Source of the DNA: DASPLX01 sp035627375
GTDB lineage: Bacteria; Pseudomonadota; Gammaproteobacteria; Burkholderiales; Burkholderiaceae_D
Direction of reading: 5' to 3'
DNA length: 64,000 nucleotides
Assembly: GCA_035627375.1 (NCBI GenBank)
Contig: DASPLX010000017.1
Location: forward strand, 62,001-126,000
Shown here: positions 10,992-18,582 of the stretch, one piece after another
Layout: each line of letters opens with the position of its first letter
Numbering within the stretch: position 1 is the first letter of the stretch
Translations under genes and position numbers: made by a program
The notes under the pieces: generated by a model
Database searches by the model: none
The model's input: only the letters and a program-made list of their open reading frames with translations
What the model was told of the DNA's origin: nothing

Positions 10992-12172
10992 ATCCCGCCC
11001 TCTCGACGCCGGCCGCGCGCGAAGCCGTGCGGCGCCTCGGCGCATCCCGCATCCGCGAAGTTTCGAACGCCGGCATCGGCCGCGGCGACGTGCTGCCGTT
11101 CTGGTTCGGCGAACCGGATCAGGTGACGCCGGACTTCATCCGCGCCGCGGCCAAGGCGGCGCTCGATGCCGGCGATACCTTCTATACGAGCAATTACGGC
11201 ATCCCGCCGCTGCGCGAGGCGATCGCGAAGTACCTGTCGGCGCTGCACGGCCCGATCGACGTCGATCGCATCGCCGTCACCTCGTCCGGCGTATCGGCGC
11301 TGATGCTGCTGTCGCAACTGATCATCGAGCCGGGCGACCGCGTCGTGGCCGTTACGCCGCTCTGGCCGAACCTGGTCGAGATACCGAAGATTCTCGGCGC
11401 GCAGGTCGAACGCGTGGCGCTGCGATTCGGCCGCACCTGGGAACTCGACATCGAACGCCTGCTCGCCGCTCTGACCCCGGGCACACGCGCCGTTTTCCTG
11501 AACTCGCCGAACAATCCGACCGGTTGGGTCATCACCCGCGAACAGCAGGAAATCCTGCTTGCGCATTGCCGCCGCCACGGCATCTGGATCGTGGCCGACG
11601 ACGTCTATGAACGCCTGGTATTCGATCAGACCGGCGACGCCAGGCCGTGCGCGCCGTCGTTCCTCGATATCGCGACGCCGCAAGACCGTCTCATCTCGGC
11701 GCACAGCTTTTCGAAATCCTGGCTGATGACGGGTTGGCGGCTCGGCTGGCTGGTGGTGCCGCCGGCGCTCGCGGCCGACCTCGGCAAGCTGGTCGAATAC
11801 AACACCTCCTGCGCGCCCGGCTTCGTGCAACAGGCCGGCATCGTCGCCATCGAGCGCGGCGAGGAAGTGATCGCGCAGACGAACCGGCGCTATCAGGCGG
11901 CGCGCGATTTTCTGTACGAACGCTTGAATGCCTTGCCCGGCGTCGCGACGCCGAAACCGAAAGGCGCGATGTATCTGTTTTTCCGCATCGACGGAGAAAG
12001 CGACACGCTCGCATTGTGCAAGCGGCTGGTGACGGAAGCCGAACTCGGGCTCGCGCCGGGCAGCGCGTTCGGCGACGAGGGTGAAGGCTATGTACGCTGG
12101 TGCTTCGCCAGCTCCATCGAACGGCTGGAGGAAGGCGCCGATCGACTGGAGCGCTTCCTGGGCCGTCGTTGA
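10982..12172 (+). CDS. Pyridoxal-phosphate aminotransferase, class I/II
   Basis: A 396-residue fold-type I aminotransferase. The PLP lysine is K245 in HSFSKSWLMTGWRLGWL, and the NSPNNPTGW motif and DDVYERLVF (Asp binding the pyridine nitrogen) are present. An Arg for the alpha-carboxylate is expected near the C terminus (YVRWCFASS region). It resembles aspartate/aromatic aminotransferase relatives of the AAT_I group; the amino-acid substrate cannot be assigned. The start codon overlaps the end of the 42-residue peptide by 10 bases. A perfect 13-bp hairpin covers the stop codon. Confidence 0.92.
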   Translation: MLLNPALSTPAAREAVRRLGASRIREVSNAGIGRGDVLPFWFGEPDQVTPDFIRAAAKAALDAGDTFYTSNYGIPPLREAIAKYLSALHGPIDVDRIAVTSSGVSALMLLSQLIIEPGDRVVAVTPLWPNLVEIPKILGAQVERVALRFGRTWELDIERLLAALTPGTRAVFLNSPNNPTGWVITREQQEILLAHCRRHGIWIVADDVYERLVFDQTGDARPCAPSFLDIATPQDRLISAHSFSKSWLMTGWRLGWLVVPPALAADLGKLVEYNTSCAPGFVQQAGIVAIERGEEVIAQTNRRYQAARDFLYERLNALPGVATPKPKGAMYLFFRIDGESDTLALCKRLVTEAELGLAPGSAFGDEGEGYVRWCFASSIERLEEGADRLERFLGRR

Positions 12173-12188
12173 TCGAACGACGGCCCAG
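12158..12188 (+). terminator. Perfect 13-bp hairpin over the aminotransferase stop
   Basis: CTGGGCCGTCGTT (12158-12170) pairs completely with AACGACGGCCCAG (12176-12188) around a 5-base loop. It includes the aminotransferase stop codon and lies 8 bp from the end of the convergent small gene at 12197. No T-run follows on either strand. Probably acts at the ends of both convergent transcripts. Confidence 0.6.
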
Positions 12189-12196
12189 CCGCCAGC

Positions 12197-12418
12197 TTAT
12201 CCCGCATTCCAGCCGCCGGAAAATCTATTGGATTCCCCGGTTATTTCTTCATACAACGCGGATAAGTCCTTCCTGGTATTCGAATACTTGTACGAAGCAA
12301 CGCCATCGACTTTGTGCGAAAGAATCGTCCCGTCCGGCGCCACGTGGATATGGTCGAGATGAATATTTCTTCCCGTAGCTACAAGATAGGATCCGTCCGA
12401 AAGCTTCTTGGTTTCCAT
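12197..12418 (-). CDS. Small hypothetical protein (islet gene 1)
   Basis: A 73-residue frame from METKKLSDGSYLVATG to the C-terminal NRFSGGWNAG. The start at 12418 has GGGGGA four bases upstream, better than the in-frame ATG at 12430, which has none. The sequence alternates short beta-like stretches (YLVATGRNIHLDHIHVAPDGTI) and ends with a charged helix. Four His residues and no Cys are visible. No family is recognised. It is last of four small genes on the same strand downstream of the HTH-NBR1 gene. Confidence 0.6.
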   Translation of the reverse strand: METKKLSDGSYLVATGRNIHLDHIHVAPDGTILSHKVDGVASYKYSNTRKDLSALYEEITGESNRFSGGWNAG

Positions 12419-12498
12419 CCATTCCCCCATGTTGTCAGTTCATCGATGTGCCGGCGTCATGGTCCGGCGCGCACAAGCGAATGCGAATCGGCAGCGCC

Positions 12499-12597
12499 CT
12501 AACCGCAATAAGGGCACCGTAGCGAATCTTGCACGGTACGACGACATCTGGGACAAGTCCAGGTTGCCGTTGCATGTGGTCGGATTTGATATTTCAT
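12499..12597 (-). CDS. 32-residue zinc-ribbon microprotein (islet gene 2)
   Basis: Reading the minus strand from 12597 gives MKYQIRPHATATWTCPRC, then a short Arg-rich link and CPYCG before TAG. The CPRC...CPYCG pair is a minimal four-cysteine zinc ribbon. An excellent AAGGAG lies 9 bases upstream of the ATG, and the frame fills the gap between two other small genes. At 32 residues it falls below usual gene-finder limits. Such ribbons usually bind zinc and contact nucleic acid or protein; no function is known here. Confidence 0.6.
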   Translation of the reverse strand: MKYQIRPHATATWTCPRCRRTVQDSLRCPYCG

Positions 12598-12666
12598 GAT
12601 GAATCTCCTTGAGTGATTTCGGTACATGTGCGGTCCGAGCCGATGCGACCCGCCTCAACAGTGCTT

Positions 12667-12888
12667 CTACGTCGACCGATAGATGGAATCGCCACGTTCA
12701 AAATAACCGCATACCTGCTTGGAGCTGACATGGATTCGGTATCGGGCACAGATCCAATAATTGCTCTTGGGATCGTCCACGCGGTACCGGCACTGCTCGC
12801 AGTTTTCGTACATCGTCCCGCTGGCAAGCCCATTCCGGTCGATCGAGTCTTGCGCCAGGCTGTTTCTGATTTTCCCCAGGATTCCCAT
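12667..12888 (-). CDS. Small four-cysteine protein (islet gene 3)
   Basis: The 73-residue product starts MGILGKIRNSLAQDSIDRNG. Its C-terminal half holds four cysteines, CEQC, then YWICARYRIHV and VCGYFERGD, a likely zinc-binding knuckle. Strong Shine-Dalgarno-like GGAGG and AGGA repeats precede the ATG at 12888, which decides the start over an in-frame codon 18 bases upstream. It lies 14 bp after the stop of the membrane-protein gene at 12903, consistent with one transcript. No known family is recognised. Confidence 0.65.
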   Translation of the reverse strand: MGILGKIRNSLAQDSIDRNGLASGTMYENCEQCRYRVDDPKSNYWICARYRIHVSSKQVCGYFERGDSIYRST

Positions 12889-12902
12889 GAATCCTCCCTC
12901 CT

Positions 12903-13127
12903 TCAAAGTCCATATTTAAGAAAACGAACGAGATTTCCGAACCCTCTTCGTAAAGTACCGAAGGTAACGACTTCCTTCACGGATCCACCGAAATTTCCCG
13001 GGCTGAGGCCGGCCAGCATCAACGTCACCGGAAGAAAGCACCACTGTAAAAAACTGATGAAGCCTCCGACGAAAATCCAGACATAGCATCCCACCAAGAA
13101 GATAGGAAATCTAAATATCGCTCCCAT
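12903..13127 (-). CDS. Small two-helix membrane protein (islet gene 4)
   Basis: A 74-residue protein with a hydrophobic first half (FPIFLVGCYVWIFVGGFISF and FLPVTLMLAGLSPG, about residues 7-43) and a basic C-terminal tail (TLRRGFGNLVRFLKYGL), so probably two inner-membrane helices with the tail in the cytoplasm. GGAGGG sits 6 bases before the ATG at 13127. It is the first of the four small genes downstream of the HTH-NBR1 gene (93-bp gap). No family is recognised. Confidence 0.65.
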   Translation of the reverse strand: MGAIFRFPIFLVGCYVWIFVGGFISFLQWCFLPVTLMLAGLSPGNFGGSVKEVVTFGTLRRGFGNLVRFLKYGL

Positions 13128-13220
13128 GTATATCCCTCCAGCCAAATCCGTACTCAATTTGAACAAGAACTGTTAAACATCTTGGCGCTGCCGGCGCGTC
13201 TCTCGCCAAGCGCCATGGGG

Positions 13221-13871
13221 TCAGACCACTATCACGCTCACGCAACATCGCAGCCCCTCGAGTTCGGGAAAACAGTACTCTCCATCCCGATCCTTCATTT
13301 TCCAATACGACACCACCCAAGCTGGCGTGTTTGGCGCCGTGAAATTCACCGCCAGCGTGACGGACTCTCCCGGCATCGTGTCCGGTATCGGCAATTCAGC
13401 CTTGTCGGGAACCAGCGAATAATTGAGAGGAACGAATGCGTCTCCTTCTTTCCGATAAAGCAGAGCACTCTGGTCCTGGCAAACCAGTTTGCGGCCTATC
13501 CAAGGCCGTTCGCCGGCATTCGCGATTTCCCATATCTTTTCGAAGCGCTGATTGGTGGTGACCATCGACCCATCCGGATAGGTGACATCCCGGAGGAAGC
13601 GGCTGGCGTCCCTTTTTTCCTTGGTCTTCCAATCCCCTCTCGATGGCGGGGAAGTCCCCGCAAGATAGAGACTCACCAAGCGATATGGATGATCATCGAT
13701 GGCATACGCCAGATTGGCGAGCGTCGTCAGTTCCGGGCATTTGACGTCGGCACTCAATAATTTCAGAAGCGCGGGCCGGCTGATCTTCGCACGACGCGCC
13801 AACTCCGAGTCGCTGATGCCTCGCATGCGCGCCTGCTGCTTCACGTAGTTCACCAGATCGAGAATGCTCAC
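13221..13871 (-). CDS. XRE-like HTH protein with C-terminal NBR1/FW Ig-like domain
   Basis: A 216-residue protein with a GTG start (GGAG four bases upstream). Residues ~1-60 are a helix-turn-helix (GISDSELARRAKISRPALLK, then SADVKCPELTTLANLAYAI). After a linker, residues ~91-216 match the NBR1 central Ig-like (FW) domain: DVTYPDGS, FEKIWEIANAGERPW (the KTWRLRNxGxxPW signature), PIPDTMPGES, VNFTAPNTP and SYWKMKDRDGEYCF. In eukaryotic NBR1 this beta-sandwich binds partner proteins; bacterial copies are poorly characterised. It likely represses or activates the adjacent small genes and/or the divergent solute-binding protein gene. The fold assignment rests on motif pattern only. Confidence 0.8.
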   Translation of the reverse strand: MSILDLVNYVKQQARMRGISDSELARRAKISRPALLKLLSADVKCPELTTLANLAYAIDDHPYRLVSLYLAGTSPPSRGDWKTKEKRDASRFLRDVTYPDGSMVTTNQRFEKIWEIANAGERPWIGRKLVCQDQSALLYRKEGDAFVPLNYSLVPDKAELPIPDTMPGESVTLAVNFTAPNTPAWVVSYWKMKDRDGEYCFPELEGLRCCVSVIVV

Positions 13872-13999
13872 TTGTCTCCCACAAGGTTCAATACAGCGGC
13901 ATTGATAAAATAGTCGCTCCGATTCTACCGAGCGGACTTGTATTCTACGGTTATCAATTTTCCGGCTTCACGAAAATTCAAACTCATAAGGCCAACAGC

Positions 14000-15796
14000 A
14001 TGAAACGGTCGGTTCCGCTAAAGTTCCTGTTGGCTTGCTTCTTGTTTGGCCTGCTGGCGCAAACTTCCGCGGCGACCTCGGAGACTTCCGAAAAGGTGCT
14101 GCGTTATGTATTCCCGGAATCCGAAACAGGATTCGATCCAGCCGTGTCGTATGACTGGTATTCGGCGCAAGTCATCCAATCCATATTTGAATCGCTCTAC
14201 ACTTTCGATTATCTGGCCCGCCCGGTCAGGCTCGTTCCGCAAACCGCGCAAGCGTTGCCGGTAATTACGAATCAAGGGAAGACGTATACGATCGCCCTGA
14301 AGAAAGGCATCTATTTCTCCGCCGACCCGGCTTTCGGCGGGAAGCCGCGAGAATTGACCGCGACTGACTATGCATATTCATTCAAGCGATTGCTCGACCC
14401 GAGAATCAAATCGCCGCACGCCTGGCTATTTGAAGAAAAGATCGTCGGCTTGGATGAATTGGCCCGCGACGCCAAAGCAAGCGGCCGGTTCGAATACGAT
14501 CGCCAGATAGCGGGACTCGAAATCGTGGATCGCTATACGCTGCGTATCCATTTGAAACATGCGGATTTCAACTTCGGGCAAATCTTGGCCCACTTCCCCT
14601 CCGGCGCCGTGGCGCGCGAAGTCGTCGAGAGATATCGGAACAACCTGGGACGCGCCGACGCCAATCCGGTCGGCACCGGCCCATATCGCTTAGCTCAGTG
14701 GCGACGCGGGTCGCGCATTGTCCTGGACGCCAATCCCGTTTATCGCGGATTCACCTGGAACTTCCAGCTCGGCAGCGATCCGGAAGACCGTCGCATCGTG
14801 GCGCAAATGAGTGGAAAGCGCATGCCGCAAATCAAGCGCATCGAGATCAACGTGATTGCGGAAGATCAAGCGCGCTGGCTATCGTTTCAGAACGATGAGG
14901 TGGACTTGTTTCAGCTTTACGGCCCTCTTACGGAGCGTGCCTTGAAGGGTGGGAAACTCGTGCCGGAGCTGGTGCAAAAGGGTGTCCAGCTATCGCGCAT
15001 CGCAGACCCCGAGCTTGGTTATTACTATTGGAATATGCGCGACCCGATAGTCGGCGGGTTAAGCAAGGACAAAATCGCACTGAGGCGGGCGATCGCGATG
15101 GCATACGACGTCAAGGAAGAAATCCGGCAAGTCTGGAATGGAGAAGCGACTCCCTTGGCCTTTCCCGTTCCTCCGGGGGTGGTAGGTCATGACGGCGATT
15201 ACCAAAGTATGATTCGGTTCGATCCTGCCGCCGCAAATCTCCTGCTCGACAGGTTCTCGTATAAGAAAGGGCGTGACGGTTGGCGCACGATGCCGGATGG
15301 AAGGCCGCTGCAAATACGCTATTCCGCTCCGACCACCTCGCTTGGCCGGCTGCAGGCGGAACTTTGGAAAAAGGCGTTCGATTCCATCGGCATTCGAATG
15401 ACGGCCGACTTTCGCCCCCCGGCGGAACTGCTGACAGCCACAAAACAATGCCAGCTGCAAATGCGTACTGCATTGTGGAGCGCCGACTATCCGGACGGCG
15501 ACAATTTCATGCAAATCTTTTACGGGCCGAATATAGGCAAGAGCAATAACGGTTGCTCCCGGATACCCGAGTACGATGCGCTATACGCCAGAACGCGAAA
15601 CATGATGGAAGGACCGGAACGCAAAGCCTTGTACCGGAAAATGGCACGCATCCTGGAAGTCAATACGGTTCAATTTTTGGGCTTTGCACGCTATAACAAC
15701 ATGCTGGCGCAGGCTCGGGTAATCGGATACAAAAAGCATCCGATCTTAGCTGCTGAATGGATGTATTGCGATATCGAGCAGCCTCAAAAGGAATGA
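14000..15796 (+). CDS. ABC transporter solute-binding protein, family 5
   Basis: A 598-residue periplasmic protein. The signal peptide is about residues 1-24 (KFLLACFLFGLLAQTSAA). The mature part follows the SBP_bac_5 plan: FDPAVSYDWYSAQVIQSIFE near the start, YAYSFKRLLDP, NPVGTGPYRL, and YDVKEEIRQVWNGEA before the C-terminal lobe. Family members bind oligopeptides, dipeptides, nickel or heme. No permease or ATPase gene is nearby, so it must work with components encoded elsewhere or be an orphan binder. It is divergent from the HTH-NBR1 gene, and its composition is AT-richer than the window average. Its 3' end overlaps the convergent M15 gene by 13 bp. Confidence 0.88.
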   Translation: MKRSVPLKFLLACFLFGLLAQTSAATSETSEKVLRYVFPESETGFDPAVSYDWYSAQVIQSIFESLYTFDYLARPVRLVPQTAQALPVITNQGKTYTIALKKGIYFSADPAFGGKPRELTATDYAYSFKRLLDPRIKSPHAWLFEEKIVGLDELARDAKASGRFEYDRQIAGLEIVDRYTLRIHLKHADFNFGQILAHFPSGAVAREVVERYRNNLGRADANPVGTGPYRLAQWRRGSRIVLDANPVYRGFTWNFQLGSDPEDRRIVAQMSGKRMPQIKRIEINVIAEDQARWLSFQNDEVDLFQLYGPLTERALKGGKLVPELVQKGVQLSRIADPELGYYYWNMRDPIVGGLSKDKIALRRAIAMAYDVKEEIRQVWNGEATPLAFPVPPGVVGHDGDYQSMIRFDPAAANLLLDRFSYKKGRDGWRTMPDGRPLQIRYSAPTTSLGRLQAELWKKAFDSIGIRMTADFRPPAELLTATKQCQLQMRTALWSADYPDGDNFMQIFYGPNIGKSNNGCSRIPEYDALYARTRNMMEGPERKALYRKMARILEVNTVQFLGFARYNNMLAQARVIGYKKHPILAAEWMYCDIEQPQKE

Positions 15797-16359
15797 AATG
15801 AGGTCCACTCACGGGGCTGCACCGCTTCCGCTTTCTTAAAGCACCAATGCCAGGGTTCATAAATAAAACCCGAGGCATTGTTACGCGGGTAAGACAGCAT
15901 GAAACCGAATCTACCGGCATTCGCCGTCAGCCACCGGAATGCCTCGGTCTGCTCGAACACGCCTTCGAGTTCGTCGCATCCCGGCGTATTGATATCGACG
16001 GCGCAACCGGTGTGGTGCTCGCTGTATCCGGGCGGCGCGCTCGCCCTCAGGATCGCTTCGACGCTCATGCCGCAAGCAAGCTTGGCGCGGACGATCTCGA
16101 TCTGACGTTCGACGCTGCGGAAGGCGGACATGATCTCCAGCACGACGCCATCCTCGCGCGCGGCGCGCTTCATGTCCCGCCAGGCCCGCGCCGCGTCCGG
16201 CGCCAGCCGGTATTCGCGGCCGGCGGCGTCGGTCTCGGCGACCACCAGCTCCTGCGCTTCATGGCAAAGCGGCAAGCGCCTCGCCGCGACCGATTCGGGG
16301 GAAATGCCGAGCGCCGACAACGCGGCTTGTATTTTCGTCTGGTAGTCTAGAGGGGACAT
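15784..16359 (-). CDS. M15 family D-Ala-D-Ala carboxypeptidase-like metallopeptidase
   Basis: The 191-residue protein carries the M15B (VanY) zinc signature: SAFRSVERQ (residues ~78-86), SEHHTGCAVD (113-122, His and Asp ligands) and EPWHW (168-172, catalytic Glu and third His). This family removes terminal D-Ala from peptidoglycan peptides. No signal peptide or anchor is seen with the start at 16359, which is chosen for the usual family N terminus; longer in-frame starts reach into the end of ftsH. A cytoplasmic or non-classical location is therefore possible. It could be read through from the ftsH operon. Confidence 0.85.
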   Translation of the reverse strand: MSPLDYQTKIQAALSALGISPESVAARRLPLCHEAQELVVAETDAAGREYRLAPDAARAWRDMKRAAREDGVVLEIMSAFRSVERQIEIVRAKLACGMSVEAILRASAPPGYSEHHTGCAVDINTPGCDELEGVFEQTEAFRWLTANAGRFGFMLSYPRNNASGFIYEPWHWCFKKAEAVQPREWTSFHSF

Positions 16360-16418
16360 GAGCGGCGCGATGAACGGAAGCGCGGACGATTCTACACCGC
16401 CTGCCCGACGCCGCCGCC

Positions 16419-18236
16419 TCACGCCGCCTGCGGCAAGGAATCCCGCAGATTCGTCAAATCCTCTTCGTTGAGCGTTTCCTTTTCCATCAACCGCGCCGCC
16501 GCCGCTTCGAGCACGCGGCGCCGTTCATGCAGGATGCGGACCGCGCGATCGAAGGCCTTTTCGACCAGGTGGTGCACGGCGCGGTCGATCTCGCGCGCCG
16601 TCGCCTCCGAATAGCTGCGCGCATGCTGTTCCTTCGCCGGAATCCCGAGCAGCGCAGGGCGTTCGTCGTCATAGGCGATGTGCCCCAGCCTTTCATCCAT
16701 GCCGTAGCGCATGACCATGCTGCGCGCGATATCGGTGACCTTGGCGAGATCGTCGGCCGCGCCGGTCGACAGATGGCCGAACACGACATGCTCGGCCGCG
16801 CGCCCGCCCAGCAGCACCGCCATCTTGTTCTCGAGTTCCTCGCGCGTCATCAGGAAGCGATCCTCGGTCGGGCGCTGCAGGGTATAGCCGAGCGCGCCGA
16901 CGCCGCGCGGAATGATCGAAACCTTGTGCACCGGATCGCTGCCGGGCAACGACATCGCCACTAGCGCATGGCCGAGCTCATGGTAGGCGACGATCTTGCG
17001 CTCGACGGGATTGAGCAGGCGATTCCTCTTCTCGAGACCGGCCACGATGCGTTCGATCGCGCCGGTGAAGTCGTCCATCGTCACGCCGTCGTGTTTCCGG
17101 CGCGTCGCCAACAAGGCCGCCTCATTGACCAGATTGGCGATGTCGGCGCCGGAAAAGCCGGGCGTCAGCGCGGCGATCTTTTCCTTGTCGACGTCGGGCG
17201 CCAAAGCGATCTTGCGGATGTGCACGTTCAGGATCTGGAGCCGTCCGATCTTATCCGGGCGATCGACCAGGACTTGCCGGTCGAAGCGCCCGGCGCGCAG
17301 CAAGGCGGGATCGAGAATCTCCGGCCGGTTGGTCGCGGCCAGCAATACCAGCCCCGAGGATGGATCGAAGCCGTCCATTTCGACCAGCAATTGATTCAAG
17401 GTCTGTTCCTTCTCGTCATGCCCGCCGACATAGGCGCCGCGCGCCCGGCCCAAGGCATCGAGTTCGTCGATGAAGATGATGGCGGGCGCCTTCTGCCTTG
17501 CCTGTTCGAACAGGTCGCGCACGCGCGCCGCGCCGACGCCGACGAACATCTCGACGAATTCGGAGCCCGAGATCGAAAAGAACGGCACGTTCGCCTCGCC
17601 GGCGACGGCGCGCGCCAGCATGGTCTTGCCGGTGCCGGGCGGGCCGACCAGCAGGATGCCTTTCGGGATGCGTGCGCCGAGCCGGCCATGGACCTTCGGC
17701 TCCTTGAGGAAATTGACGACCTCCTTCAGCTCTTCCTTCGCTTCGTCGACGCCGGCCACGTCGTCGAAGGTCGTCTTCACTTCGGTTTCGACGTAGACCT
17801 TCGCGCGGCTCTTGCCGATCGACATGAAGCCGCCGCCGAGTCCGCCTTTCTCGGCGAGCTTGCGGAACAAGAAGATCCACAGGCCGAAGAAGACCACGGC
17901 GGGAACGACCCAGCCGAGCAGGTCGCGCAGGAAAGTGCTTTCGACCACGCCGGCGAAGCGCACGTCGTATTGCGACAGATCGCGCGCCAGATCGGTTTCG
18001 ACGCGCGTCGTGACGAACTGCTTGCGGCCGTCGCTCTTCGATGCGCGGAACGTGCCTTGGATGTGATTCGGATGGATCGCGATCGATTCGACATTCCGGG
18101 ATTTCAATTCCTGAATGAATTCGCTATAGGGAATCGGCTGGATCCGGTTCGCCATGACCCAGATGTCGCGCAGCACCAGGATGCCGAACAAGGCTACGAC
18201 GAGATACCACAGATTGAGTTTGGTCTGCCGTTCCAC
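16419..18236 (-). CDS. ftsH: FtsH-type membrane AAA+ zinc metalloprotease (accessory copy)
   Basis: A 605-residue protein with GTG start and GGAGGA six bases upstream. It has two membrane helices (~9-27 and ~107-125) flanking a periplasmic FtsH_ext domain, Walker A GPPGTGKT (198-205), Walker B IIFIDELD (253-260), an SRH around ATNRPEILDPALLRAGRFDR, and zinc site HELGH (419-423; housekeeping FtsH usually has HEAGH). It lacks the long C-terminal tail of housekeeping FtsH. It degrades damaged membrane and cytosolic proteins. Placement behind cbpA-cbpM and opposite three Hsp20 genes marks it as a stress-specific paralogue rather than the essential copy; that is inference. Confidence 0.93.
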   Translation of the reverse strand: MERQTKLNLWYLVVALFGILVLRDIWVMANRIQPIPYSEFIQELKSRNVESIAIHPNHIQGTFRASKSDGRKQFVTTRVETDLARDLSQYDVRFAGVVESTFLRDLLGWVVPAVVFFGLWIFLFRKLAEKGGLGGGFMSIGKSRAKVYVETEVKTTFDDVAGVDEAKEELKEVVNFLKEPKVHGRLGARIPKGILLVGPPGTGKTMLARAVAGEANVPFFSISGSEFVEMFVGVGAARVRDLFEQARQKAPAIIFIDELDALGRARGAYVGGHDEKEQTLNQLLVEMDGFDPSSGLVLLAATNRPEILDPALLRAGRFDRQVLVDRPDKIGRLQILNVHIRKIALAPDVDKEKIAALTPGFSGADIANLVNEAALLATRRKHDGVTMDDFTGAIERIVAGLEKRNRLLNPVERKIVAYHELGHALVAMSLPGSDPVHKVSIIPRGVGALGYTLQRPTEDRFLMTREELENKMAVLLGGRAAEHVVFGHLSTGAADDLAKVTDIARSMVMRYGMDERLGHIAYDDERPALLGIPAKEQHARSYSEATAREIDRAVHHLVEKAFDRAVRILHERRRVLEAAAARLMEKETLNEEDLTNLRDSLPQAA

Positions 18237-18264
18237 GATGTATCCTCCACCGCTCCGATCGCCT

Positions 18265-18582
18265 TCAATCCGGATGCAAGCCGGCGCGACGCAGGCGGAT
18301 GCGCAAGCGCTCGACTTCCTCGAACAAATCGGCCACCAGGCCGGCCAGTTCCGGATTGGCGTCGAAATGGCGTTCGAGATCGGACATTTTCCGCAGGCGC
18401 CAGACATCCCGGCTGTTGAAGTGCCAGCGTCCCGGATCGGGATCCGGTTCGGCAAGCAAGACACCGGCCCGCACATGTTCGATCACCCATTCCCGGCTGA
18501 CCGCGCAACTGGCGGCGAGTTCTTCCAGCGTCAGGCGCGTCTCGTCGAGCAGCACGGCAACATGTTCGCGCGTCATCGTCAT
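18265..18582 (-). CDS. cbpM: Chaperone modulator CbpM
   Basis: A 105-residue protein with a MerR-like HTH start (LTLEELAASCAVSREWVIEHVRAG) and a helical C terminus (FEEVERLRIRLRRAGL), the CbpM layout. CbpM binds the J domain of CbpA and blocks its action with DnaK. Its ATG overlaps the cbpA stop (ATGA), showing translational coupling, and a GGAGG sits in the end of cbpA. An alternative ATG lies two codons on. ftsH follows after 28 bp. Confidence 0.9.
   Translation of the reverse strand: MTMTREHVAVLLDETRLTLEELAASCAVSREWVIEHVRAGVLLAEPDPDPGRWHFNSRDVWRLRKMSDLERHFDANPELAGLVADLFEEVERLRIRLRRAGLHPD

Noticed and set aside
12173..13871. Prophage or integrative element
   Set aside because: AT-rich small genes suggested a phage remnant, but no integrase, attachment repeat, tRNA or structural gene is visible.
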